Below are positions 16,565-24,751 of a stretch of 64,000 nt of DNA, one piece after another. The notes under the pieces were generated by a model. The model did not search any database and was not told the DNA's origin. It worked only from the letters and a program-made list of their open reading frames with translations. A program made the translations under genes and the position numbers. The DNA is from Colwellia sp. 1_MG-2023 (lineage in GTDB: Bacteria > Pseudomonadota > Gammaproteobacteria > Enterobacterales > Alteromonadaceae). Numbering within the stretch: position 1 is the stretch's first letter; the number at the start of each line of letters is the position of its first letter. Where the stretch lies: assembly GCF_030546755.1 (NCBI RefSeq), contig NZ_JAUOPE010000017.1:1-64000 (forward strand). Reading direction: 5' to 3'.

Positions 16565-19489
16565 ATGTCGTTTCACCCAGGACAACGTTGGATCAGTGAT
16601 GGAGAGTCAGATCAAGGATTAGGCACAGTAACCAGTGTTGAAAATAGATTTGTCACCGTTATGTTCACCGCTACCGGCGACATACGCAAATATGCAAGCG
16701 ATAATGCTCCGTTAACTCGAGTTATCTTTAATCAAGGCGACATTATTCCAAGCCATGAAGGCTGGCAACTTGAAGTAAACTCAGTGACAGAACAGTCAGG
16801 TTTGATCACTTATCTAGGCACACGCAAAGATACTGGTGAGGAAACCGAATTAAAAGAAGTGATGATTGATCATTTTATTAAATTTAATAAACCGCATGAC
16901 CGATTATTAAATGGCCAAGTGGATCGTTTAGACTGGTTCAGATTACGCAAAGATTGCTTACATCATCAATGTACACAACAGCAATCAACGTTAACCGGAT
17001 TAACGGGTGGACGCGTTAGTTTAATTCCTCACCAATTATACATTGCCGAAGAAGTCGGCAGTCGCTTTGCTCCACGTGTTTTATTAGCCGATGAAGTGGG
17101 TTTAGGTAAAACGATTGAAGCGGGCTTAATTATTCATCAACAACTCGTCACCGGTCGTGCACAACGTATTTTAATTATTGTGCCTGAGTCTTTAATGCAT
17201 CAATGGCTAGTAGAAATGTTACGCCGCTTTAACTTACGCTTTAGTATTTTTGATGAAAGCCGCTGTCAAGAAATAGCCAATTCTGCTGATGAAGGCGAAG
17301 AAGTAAATCCATTCAGCTCTGAGCAATTAGTACTCGTCAACTTAAATTTTATTACCGATAACCCTGAGTGGTATGAGTCATTAATCGCCGAAGATTGGGA
17401 TTTAATGGTTGTCGATGAAGCGCATCATTTGAATTGGCAAGTTGATAACGCCAGCACCGAATATTTATGTGTTGAGCAATTAGCGCAAACAATTCCAGGC
17501 GTTTTGTTATTAACAGCAACACCTGATCAGCTAGGTCATGAAAGTCACTTTGCTCGTTTGCGTTTATTAGACCCAGATCGATTTTATAATTACGAAGCCT
17601 TTATTGAAGAAGAGCAACATTACACTGAAGTTGCCGATGCTGCGAATGCCTTAGTCGCGAAAGAAGCGTTAACACAACCGCAAATTGAGACGCTTCAGCA
17701 CTTATTAAAAGAAAGTGACATCAGTGAACAACTTGCGCAAATTAACCAAGCACAAAATGAAGCCGCACAAGATACCGTTAGGCAATCTGTGTTAAATCAA
17801 TTACTCGATCGCCATGGAACAGGGCGTATTTTATTTAGAAATAGCCGCAATACCATCAAAGGTTTTCCTGAGCGAAAGTTAAATGCTGCGCCACTTGCTT
17901 TACCCGAACAGTATCAAGATAAAATTGAAGACTTTTTACTCAGCGATAATATCGAGCAATTAAAAACCAATAAGCAAACCAAATACATCGCGACGCCAGA
18001 AATGTTATATGGCTTGGATGGCCTTGAAAATTGGTACGATTTTGACCCGCGTGTCGATTTTCTCATTGAATTACTCGGTGCTTTAAATAAAGAAAAAGTG
18101 TTAGTTATTTGTGCACATGCCCAAACGGCTATTGAGCTAGAAACCGCTTTACGCGTAAAAGAAGGTATTAGAGCGGCAGTTTTCCATGAAGGCTTAAGTA
18201 TTTTTGAACGTGATCGAGCAGCGGCTTATTTTGCTCAGGACGAAGATAGCGCACAAGTATTATTATGTTCAGAAATTGGTAGTGAAGGACGTAACTTTCA
18301 ATTTGCCCATCATTTGGTGTTATTTGATCTACCAAGCAATCCAGATTTATTAGAACAACGCATTGGCCGACTCGATCGTATTGGTCAAACACAAACCATA
18401 CAATTACATGTACCTTATTTTGAGCATTCTGCACAAAGCATTTTATTTCAATGGTATCAACAAGGGTTAAATGCCTTTGAGCACACATGTATTACTGGTC
18501 GCGCCGTATATGAAGCGTTTTATGAACAGTTAACGCAATTAACTTTATCGGCATCTGCAGATGAAAAAGACATTGCTTCATTTATTTCCTTAAGCCATGA
18601 AAAACATTTATCGTTGAAAGCCGACCTCGAATCTGGTCGAGATAAATTATTAGAGTTAAACTCATCAGGGCAAGGTAAAGCCGAGCAACTCGTTGAGCGC
18701 ATCATTGCACAAGATAGCCAAATTCACTTACCACAATTTATGTTTCAAGTGCTTGATGTTTTTGGTATTGCGCAAGATGATAAATCAGACAATGCCATTG
18801 CCTTACAACCAACGGAACATATGCTAACCGGTAACTTTCCGTGCTTACCTGACGATGGCACCACCATTACTTTTCACCGAGATACCGCCCTAGCCTGCGA
18901 AGATTATCATTTATTAACCTGGGATCACCCTATGGTGACTGGCGCGATGGATTTAGTGCTTTCAGATGAAATAGGCAATGCCAGTATCGGTTTATTAAAA
19001 AATCCGGCATTACCAGCAGGCACCTTCTTTTTAGAGTGTATTTTTACTATTGAGGCGATTGCGCCAAGTCAATTGCAATTAAATCGCTACTTACCGGTAA
19101 CTCCGATCAGAGTATTAGTAGATAAAAATGGCAATGACTTAGCTGATAAAGTCAGTGAAGCGATTTTAGATCAACAACTGAGCCCGGTAAAAAAACAAGT
19201 ATCTTTACAATTAGTGAAAGCGTTGAAAGATCAAGTGACACCGCTTGTTGCCAAAGCAGAAAAACATGCCGAACAACAAGTTGCTGCCATTCAAGCCAAA
19301 GCTCAAACAAGTATGCAGGACAAGCTTGAACAAGAATTTTCACGCCTTACTGCGTTAAAAGCGATTAACCCAAGTGTTCGCCAAGAAGAGTTAGACTTTA
19401 TTAAAGTTCAGCAAAGTGAATTAACCAATTATATTCATAAAGCACAGTTAAAGTTTGAAGCTGTTCGTTTGGTGGTTGTTAGTAACTAG
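16565..19489 (+). CDS. rapA: RNA polymerase-associated SNF2-family ATPase RapA
   Basis: Swi2/Snf2 translocase that binds RNA polymerase and recycles it after transcription. The ATG at 16565 (MSFHPGQRWISDGE, preceded by TGGAG) gives 974 residues, against 968 in E. coli. It has Tudor-like N-terminal domains, Walker A LADEVGLGKTIEAG (about 174-187), DEAHHL (about 282), the TATP motif, and the second lobe with GSEGRNFQFAHHLV and EQRIGRLDRIGQ. The C-terminal Spacer and RapA domains follow. rluA lies 53 bp downstream, as in many gammaproteobacteria. A 26-bp perfect palindrome spans the stop codon. Confidence 0.96.
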   Translation: MSFHPGQRWISDGESDQGLGTVTSVENRFVTVMFTATGDIRKYASDNAPLTRVIFNQGDIIPSHEGWQLEVNSVTEQSGLITYLGTRKDTGEETELKEVMIDHFIKFNKPHDRLLNGQVDRLDWFRLRKDCLHHQCTQQQSTLTGLTGGRVSLIPHQLYIAEEVGSRFAPRVLLADEVGLGKTIEAGLIIHQQLVTGRAQRILIIVPESLMHQWLVEMLRRFNLRFSIFDESRCQEIANSADEGEEVNPFSSEQLVLVNLNFITDNPEWYESLIAEDWDLMVVDEAHHLNWQVDNASTEYLCVEQLAQTIPGVLLLTATPDQLGHESHFARLRLLDPDRFYNYEAFIEEEQHYTEVADAANALVAKEALTQPQIETLQHLLKESDISEQLAQINQAQNEAAQDTVRQSVLNQLLDRHGTGRILFRNSRNTIKGFPERKLNAAPLALPEQYQDKIEDFLLSDNIEQLKTNKQTKYIATPEMLYGLDGLENWYDFDPRVDFLIELLGALNKEKVLVICAHAQTAIELETALRVKEGIRAAVFHEGLSIFERDRAAAYFAQDEDSAQVLLCSEIGSEGRNFQFAHHLVLFDLPSNPDLLEQRIGRLDRIGQTQTIQLHVPYFEHSAQSILFQWYQQGLNAFEHTCITGRAVYEAFYEQLTQLTLSASADEKDIASFISLSHEKHLSLKADLESGRDKLLELNSSGQGKAEQLVERIIAQDSQIHLPQFMFQVLDVFGIAQDDKSDNAIALQPTEHMLTGNFPCLPDDGTTITFHRDTALACEDYHLLTWDHPMVTGAMDLVLSDEIGNASIGLLKNPALPAGTFFLECIFTIEAIAPSQLQLNRYLPVTPIRVLVDKNGNDLADKVSEAILDQQLSPVKKQVSLQLVKALKDQVTPLVAKAEKHAEQQVAAIQAKAQTSMQDKLEQEFSRLTALKAINPSVRQEELDFIKVQQSELTNYIHKAQLKFEAVRLVVVSN

Positions 19490-19500
19490 TTACTAACAAC
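19475..19500. repeat. 26-bp perfect palindrome over the rapA stop codon
   Basis: GTTGTTAGTAACT (19475-19487) is followed directly by its exact reverse complement (19488-19500). The TAG stop of rapA (19487-19489) is at the centre. As RNA it would fold into a hairpin with a small CUAG loop. There is no T run, so it is not a standard intrinsic terminator; it could be an mRNA processing/stability element or a protein-binding site between rapA and rluA. Confidence 0.8.
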
Positions 19501-19542
19501 TCTGCTTAATCAAACCGTAAAATAACAAGTAGAGAGTATCAA

Positions 19543-20211
19543 TTGGCCGCAAATCCTGATTTTATTTATCGTCCACCGATGACGCCTTATCTTGATATTG
19601 TTTATCAAGATGACGATTTAGTGGTGTTGAATAAGCCAAGCGGCCTACTCACGGTGCCTGGCCGTTTAGCTGAACATAAAGATTGCTTACAAAACAGAGT
19701 GCAAAAAGTATTACCGACCGCCACAATTGTGCACCGATTAGATATGGCCACCTCGGGCATTATTTTAATGGCGTTAAATAAACCGGCACATGTTGAGATC
19801 AGTCGACAATTTGAAAAGCGTCAGACTCAAAAATCATATATCGCTCGAGTATACGGTAAAGTAGAAAGCCAAACAGGTTCAGTAGATGAACCGTTAATTT
19901 GTGATTGGCCTAATCGACCAAAACAAAAAGTAGATCATCAACACGGCAAAAAATCGCTGACTCATTATCGCGTTTTATCGTATCAAGAAAATTCAACCTT
20001 AGTTGAATTAACGCCAGTTACGGGTCGCTCGCATCAATTAAGGGTACATATGCTGTCTTTAGGGCATCCTATTTTAGGTGATAGACTTTATGCGCACGAT
20101 AAAGCCCTGACTATTAGCCCAAGATTACAGCTGCACGCTCAATGGTTAACCATCACACATCCAGTAACAACACAAACAATCACCTTTAACGCTATGTGCC
20201 CATTTAATTAA
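19543..20211 (+). CDS. rluA: Dual-specificity pseudouridine synthase RluA (23S rRNA 746 / tRNA 32)
   Basis: 222-residue pseudouridine synthase. The catalytic motif VHRLDMATSGI (Asp in HRLD) and the LNKPSGLLTVPGR entry are typical of the RluA family, and the length without an S4 domain fits RluA itself rather than RluC or RluD. It starts with TTG at 19543 behind AGAGAG. The position directly after rapA is the conserved gammaproteobacterial arrangement, which supports the RluA assignment over related enzymes such as TruC. Confidence 0.9.
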   Translation: MAANPDFIYRPPMTPYLDIVYQDDDLVVLNKPSGLLTVPGRLAEHKDCLQNRVQKVLPTATIVHRLDMATSGIILMALNKPAHVEISRQFEKRQTQKSYIARVYGKVESQTGSVDEPLICDWPNRPKQKVDHQHGKKSLTHYRVLSYQENSTLVELTPVTGRSHQLRVHMLSLGHPILGDRLYAHDKALTISPRLQLHAQWLTITHPVTTQTITFNAMCPFN

Positions 20212-20307
20212 ATGACTCAAGATTCATTTAAAACCTAGTATTAAAAATCGTTTGATTATTATTAATAAAGATAATGTAATGGAGAAATTCGATAATCGGC
20301 CGATATA

Positions 20308-21342
20308 ATGTTCAATTTATTTACCAACACTGATAGGTTACTTGTGACTCGCCATTGCTTACTTTTCTCCATATTATTCATCGTCATTGCCTTCTCTTCG
20401 TTAACTACGAATGCCTTTGCCGCTCAACAAGAAGATACGGTAAACACTAACCAAGAACAAAATGATCCTTCAGCACAAAAAAGCGAAGAAAAGCAAGAGG
20501 GATCGGAAGTTGGTAATAAGGATGTAACCGCCAATTCCGAAGAAGCATCAGACAGCAATAAATCTCACTTAAGAAGTAATATTGATATTGTTGCGCCTGT
20601 TAATGCGCTAACCACTAAAAAGAACGATCTTAAACATTATTTAGCTGCAGAAATCATTCAGCCGGTATTGGTTGGGCCTGAAGATCATACCACTTTAGTA
20701 ACCACCAACAATGCCATAAACAACAAAGGGGTGATGATTTTACTGCCTGATTGGCAGCAAACCGCGGCAAGTCCCAAAGCACTCAATGCTTTAAGAAAAA
20801 GTTTTCCTGATCAAGGATGGACAACAATAGCTGTCCAGCCCCCTAATAAACCCGAAAACTATCCATCTTACGCGATTGAACAAACAGCAAGAGATGAAGA
20901 AAATAGTAAAACACTAGGCGATTATCAACAACAACTAGCGAAAATAATTGCCGCAGTTACAGAAAATGCAAAAGGCTACCCAGGCATAATTCTTGTTGTC
21001 GCTGAAGGGCACCATGCGGCGTTATTGCTAAATATTTATCAAGAAGCCTTAGCCGAAAAACCAACCGCATTCATTATGCTTAGTGCTCATTTAAATGATA
21101 TACAAGCGAATGTCAGCGCGGCCAAAAATTTATCTTTATTAGAGTTACCAGTACTCGATTTATACCTAAAAGCTGACAACCCCCTCGTTATGAGTAGCAT
21201 GAAACTAAGGAAAAAATTCGTCAATCAAGAATTGAAATCAAATTATCGGCAAAAGAAAATTTACAATACGCACACTGGCTACTACCCAACAGAGTCACTT
21301 ATTAAAGAGATTAATGGCTGGTTAAAGTCAATTGGCTGGTAA
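20308..21342 (+). CDS. DUF3530 family exported protein
   Basis: 344 residues with a hydrophobic N-terminal export segment, then a long low-complexity acidic/Gln/Ser linker (about 33-90), then an alpha/beta-hydrolase-like region (GVMILLPDWQQTAASP, WTTIAVQPP, GIILVVAEGHHAALLL). This matches the DUF3530 family of uncharacterised gammaproteobacterial proteins. The usual G-x-S-x-G nucleophile is replaced by AEGHHAA, so it may not be an active esterase. An alternative GTG start at 20344, behind AGGTTACTT, gives a more standard signal peptide; the ATG at 20308 has no close ribosome site and follows a 10-bp palindrome (ATCGGCCGAT, 20294-20303). Confidence 0.8.
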   Translation: MFNLFTNTDRLLVTRHCLLFSILFIVIAFSSLTTNAFAAQQEDTVNTNQEQNDPSAQKSEEKQEGSEVGNKDVTANSEEASDSNKSHLRSNIDIVAPVNALTTKKNDLKHYLAAEIIQPVLVGPEDHTTLVTTNNAINNKGVMILLPDWQQTAASPKALNALRKSFPDQGWTTIAVQPPNKPENYPSYAIEQTARDEENSKTLGDYQQQLAKIIAAVTENAKGYPGIILVVAEGHHAALLLNIYQEALAEKPTAFIMLSAHLNDIQANVSAAKNLSLLELPVLDLYLKADNPLVMSSMKLRKKFVNQELKSNYRQKKIYNTHTGYYPTESLIKEINGWLKSIGW

Positions 21343-21437
21343 GTCTAATAAAGTAGTGTTTATCTTAATGGAATCTGGATAAACGCTTTAGTGAATAGTC
21401 GTGATTTGATATTAATTTCTAAGCAAGGATTCAGCAA

Positions 21438-21986
21438 TTAATTAAGATCAGAGTCAACCCAATACTTTGTACCTTGTAAAGTAGCTTGTAACGCTAAACC
21501 ATTTTCCGTCATTTGATAAATTGAAACCCCATTAACAACCGTAACGGCTTTACTTCCTTCCGCGCCTTTTTTACCTGATTTTGCCGCAACATCCGCTTGA
21601 CCGGAAAAGTCCCAACCATACTCAATAAAATTATTAAGCGCATCACGAGTATGAAAAACAAACACAGCACTAAAATCTTTTACACCAAATCCTATACCTA
21701 CCCCTGCAGAGGCCATATTCATATAAGTATTTTTACCAGACGCATTATCATGCACGACACCTGTGCCGCCTCCAGCAGAAAAAAAGACTAAATTTACACC
21801 AATATTTGAAAATACAGCATAACCTTTGGCATCCGCTATTTTCTCTTTAACATTCGGTTCTTCTTGGTAAAGTTTAGCTAGTACTGCTTTACTCATATCA
21901 AGCACTTCTTGTCTATCGGCTTGTTTATCCGCGAAAACGTTAAACGACAAAAACAAAAACGTGATGAAAATTATAACTTTATTCAT
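21438..21986 (-). CDS. SYLF/YSC84-domain exported lipid-binding protein
   Basis: 182 residues with a signal peptide (MNKVIIFITFLFLSFNVFA). The rest matches the SYLF (YSC84) domain: DAKGYAVFSNIGVNLVFFSAG, GTGVVHDNASGKNTYM and SAGVGIGFGVKDF. Known SYLF domains bind phosphoinositides in eukaryotes; bacterial members are periplasmic proteins of unknown role, often stress induced. It is a single gene between convergent and tandem neighbours with no operon partner. Confidence 0.85.
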   Translation of the reverse strand: MNKVIIFITFLFLSFNVFADKQADRQEVLDMSKAVLAKLYQEEPNVKEKIADAKGYAVFSNIGVNLVFFSAGGGTGVVHDNASGKNTYMNMASAGVGIGFGVKDFSAVFVFHTRDALNNFIEYGWDFSGQADVAAKSGKKGAEGSKAVTVVNGVSIYQMTENGLALQATLQGTKYWVDSDLN

Positions 21987-22100
21987 ATATCTATCCTTAA
22001 TTTAGAGTGCCTCAATAGGATTTGCCTACCAAGTATATGACTACTTGATACAAGTATCATTTTCGCCCTATGTATACCATTGACTATCGTACGAAACAGT

Positions 22101-22892
22101 TTATTTCTTTATGTCATTAATCATTTCATAAGCCGCTTGAATATCCTGCGTTTTTTGTTTAGCTACGTCCATCATTTCGGGTGGTAACCCTTTCGCGACG
22201 AGTTTATCTGGATGATGTTGCGCCATGAGCTTTCGATAAGCTTTTTTAATTTCTTGAGCAGAGCTAGATTTATCTACCCCTAATAATTTATAGGCGTTGT
22301 CTAATTGCTGCTCGGTTGCCGCCCCTTTAGTGCCTTGTTGATGAAAATTAGCACCCGCGATGATCATCTCCAACAGTTGATCTAACTGGTAAACAGAAAA
22401 CCCTAATATTTTTGCTATACGATGTAAAGCCGCTCTTTCCGTACTATCTAAGTCACCGTCAGCGAAGGCCACTTGTATTTGAATTTCAAGAAAAAGTAAC
22501 AATAAATCTTGTCGGTTAAAACAGCTTCTTTTGAATTTTTTTAAATGGTCCTCAAGTGGAAAACCCGCCATTTTTCCTTCTCTAAAAGCATCTTGAGCCT
22601 GCTGTTTCATTTCGCTGTTTAAACCGAGTTTATCCATGTATGCACTAGCAAATGCAATTTCATGCTCAGTAACCTGACCATTCGCTTTCGCAACAAACCC
22701 CATAGCGGCAAAGGTGCTATAAAAAAAGTTTGCTTGGCGTGTTTCATCCGTTTGTTTTGCTAAGCCATCAAAATCAAAACCGCTTCCTTGATCAAATCGA
22801 TGGCCTAGCCATAAACCAAGCAAAGCGCCAAAAATATTTTTGCTCAACATAAAGCCAAATAAAAAGCCAAATACTTTACCCCAAACTCTCAT
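22101..22892 (-). CDS. djlA: Membrane-anchored DnaJ-like co-chaperone DjlA
   Basis: 263 residues. The N-terminal membrane helix is glycine-rich (VFGFLFGFMLSKNIFGALLGLWLG), as in DjlA. A central TerB-like helical domain follows (about 55-180), and the C-terminal J domain has the AYRKLMAQHHPDKL motif containing HPD, which stimulates DnaK. It starts immediately after the murU stop (TAA then ATG), so it is the third gene of an amgK-murU-djlA transcript. Confidence 0.93.
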   Translation of the reverse strand: MRVWGKVFGFLFGFMLSKNIFGALLGLWLGHRFDQGSGFDFDGLAKQTDETRQANFFYSTFAAMGFVAKANGQVTEHEIAFASAYMDKLGLNSEMKQQAQDAFREGKMAGFPLEDHLKKFKRSCFNRQDLLLLFLEIQIQVAFADGDLDSTERAALHRIAKILGFSVYQLDQLLEMIIAGANFHQQGTKGAATEQQLDNAYKLLGVDKSSSAQEIKKAYRKLMAQHHPDKLVAKGLPPEMMDVAKQKTQDIQAAYEMINDIKK

Positions 22893-23606
22893 TTATCCCA
22901 TACCCTGTATTTTCATATTAAGTTGTTGCAATCGCTCTGGTGTGCCAACGTCAGTCCATACGCCTGACAGTTTTTCACCGCTCACTTGTTGTTGTTTCAT
23001 AGCTGATATTAAAATAGGGGCTAATGGCATTACCTTATGATCTAGATATGCATGAAATAATGACGGTCGATATAAACCAATACCACTAAAAGTAAAACAG
23101 TTTTTTTGTATTTCGGTTTTTCCTTCCCATTCAGCTTGCTGCTTACTTTGTAATACGCCATCATTTAAATAAAAATCGCCTGACACATTATGAGGCGGAT
23201 TATCAACCACCCACAAATGCGCTTGTTGTTTTTCTGTTAAATGAGGTAATGGTGAGAAATCATAATCGATATAAATATCACCATTAACCACTAAAAAAGG
23301 TTCATTTCCCTCAACTAACTTCGGCAAAGCTTTAATAATGCCACCAGCCGTTTCTAACGCGCCATCGTTTTCCCAACTGTACTGAAAATTCACGCCAAAT
23401 TTTTCACCATCTTGCAAATAATCAACAATACGTTCACCTAACCATGCAAGGTTTATCACGATATCACTAACCCCAATTTTGGCTAATTTTTTGATGTGAT
23501 ATTCAATCAAAGGAATCCCGGCAACGCACAGAAGTGGTTTTGGGCATTTATCTGTTAAAGGTCGCATTCTTTCGCCGCGACCTGCGGCTAAAATCATCGC
23601 TTTCAT
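22893..23606 (-). CDS. murU: N-acetylmuramate alpha-1-phosphate uridylyltransferase MurU
   Basis: 237-residue nucleotidyltransferase. The N-terminal loop LAAGRGERMRPLTDKCPKPL binds the nucleotide and metal; VVNGDIYIDYDF carries the catalytic Asp. Known MurU makes UDP-MurNAc from MurNAc-1-phosphate and UTP in cell-wall recycling that bypasses de novo MurA. The start overlaps the amgK stop by 4 bp (ATGA), which strongly supports a two-step AmgK-MurU recycling pathway. Confidence 0.92.
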   Translation of the reverse strand: MKAMILAAGRGERMRPLTDKCPKPLLCVAGIPLIEYHIKKLAKIGVSDIVINLAWLGERIVDYLQDGEKFGVNFQYSWENDGALETAGGIIKALPKLVEGNEPFLVVNGDIYIDYDFSPLPHLTEKQQAHLWVVDNPPHNVSGDFYLNDGVLQSKQQAEWEGKTEIQKNCFTFSGIGLYRPSLFHAYLDHKVMPLAPILISAMKQQQVSGEKLSGVWTDVGTPERLQQLNMKIQGMG

Positions 23607-24616
23607 GTGGGTTCAACGGGTATTTTTTTAGATAATGTCGGTATCACTGTTTCTTGCACTAATTGGTGTAAAAAACGGCATTGTGGATACTCTGCACTAA
23701 TATCCACAATATAAGATAAGGTTAATGGAATATCATTGAGATACCCCGTTTTACCATCACGATGAAATAAACGGGCAAAAATACCACAAGCTTTAATATG
23801 ACGCTGCAAGCCCATTAAATCAAACCACTTTTGCCATTGTTGTTCACTTATATGTGACAGAGAGAATTGCGTTGACATTAAATCAATAAAATAATGCAAT
23901 AAAGGCGTTACTTGTTCCCTTGGCCACTTAACATAGCAATCACGTAATAAAGACACCACATCATAAGTTATAGGGCCAATAACCGCATCTTGAAAATCAA
24001 TGGTTGCCAACTCATTATCGACTAGCATTAAGTTTCGACTATGAAAATCTCTATGCATTACCACTTTGGGTTGTTCAAGTGCGTTTGATATCAAAAAATC
24101 AAAACAGCTTTGTAACTGCTTACTTCCCTCGCTAGAAAGCGTAATACTTAGATGTTCATGCAATAGCCAATCAACAAATATATCAAGTTCACGTTGAATA
24201 AAGGCATCATCATAAACAGGCAAATTTTGCGGTGTAATGCTTGCAATTTTTGGCAATAACGATATCGCTTGCTGATAGTAATCAGTCATATTGTCTGAAG
24301 TTAACACGGTTGATAACTCGTTATTTCCCAAGTCACTCAAACACATAAAGCCTTGGAGCTCATCATAAGCCAGTACTTCAGGTACTTTAACCGCTACGTG
24401 TTTTAACTGTTGCTGCATATATAAAAACGCGGGGTTATTACATTTATCCACGGGAGAGTCCACAGCAATTACCGACTGGTTATCTTTAATAAACCGAAAA
24501 TAACGTCGAAATCCCGCATCACCATTCATCGATGATAATTCACATTCATTTAACGCAAAAATATTAATTAACCATTGCGTTAATTGTCTTTGTCTTAGAT
24601 CTTCCAAAAAAGCCAC
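23603..24616 (-). CDS. amgK: N-acetylmuramate/N-acetylglucosamine kinase AmgK
   Basis: 337-residue aminoglycoside-phosphotransferase-fold kinase. Catalytic loop VVMHRDFHSRNLML and metal-binding LATIDFQDAVIGP are intact. Known AmgK phosphorylates MurNAc at the anomeric carbon, giving the MurU substrate. The start appears to be GTG at 24616 behind a GAAAG site. It is divergent from lptD, an arrangement also known from pseudomonads, and it leads the minus-strand peptidoglycan-recycling operon. Confidence 0.92.
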   Translation of the reverse strand: MAFLEDLRQRQLTQWLINIFALNECELSSMNGDAGFRRYFRFIKDNQSVIAVDSPVDKCNNPAFLYMQQQLKHVAVKVPEVLAYDELQGFMCLSDLGNNELSTVLTSDNMTDYYQQAISLLPKIASITPQNLPVYDDAFIQRELDIFVDWLLHEHLSITLSSEGSKQLQSCFDFLISNALEQPKVVMHRDFHSRNLMLVDNELATIDFQDAVIGPITYDVVSLLRDCYVKWPREQVTPLLHYFIDLMSTQFSLSHISEQQWQKWFDLMGLQRHIKACGIFARLFHRDGKTGYLNDIPLTLSYIVDISAEYPQCRFLHQLVQETVIPTLSKKIPVEPT

Positions 24617-24751
24617 CTTTCACTCACCATACCAGCCAATATAACCAATTAGCATGACAAAGAAAATTGCTATATTATTAATGCGTTTAACGTTAAAATG
24701 CTTTCTGATACGCAAAATGCGTAAAAATGAATTTCACTTATCGGATTATTA

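Noticed and set aside
24710-24724. TACGCA-3-TGCGTA inverted repeat before lptD, considered as operator or part of a sigma-E promoter
   Set aside because: Arms are only 6 bp and no GGAACTT-like -35 of sigma-E lies at the right distance, so no call is made.
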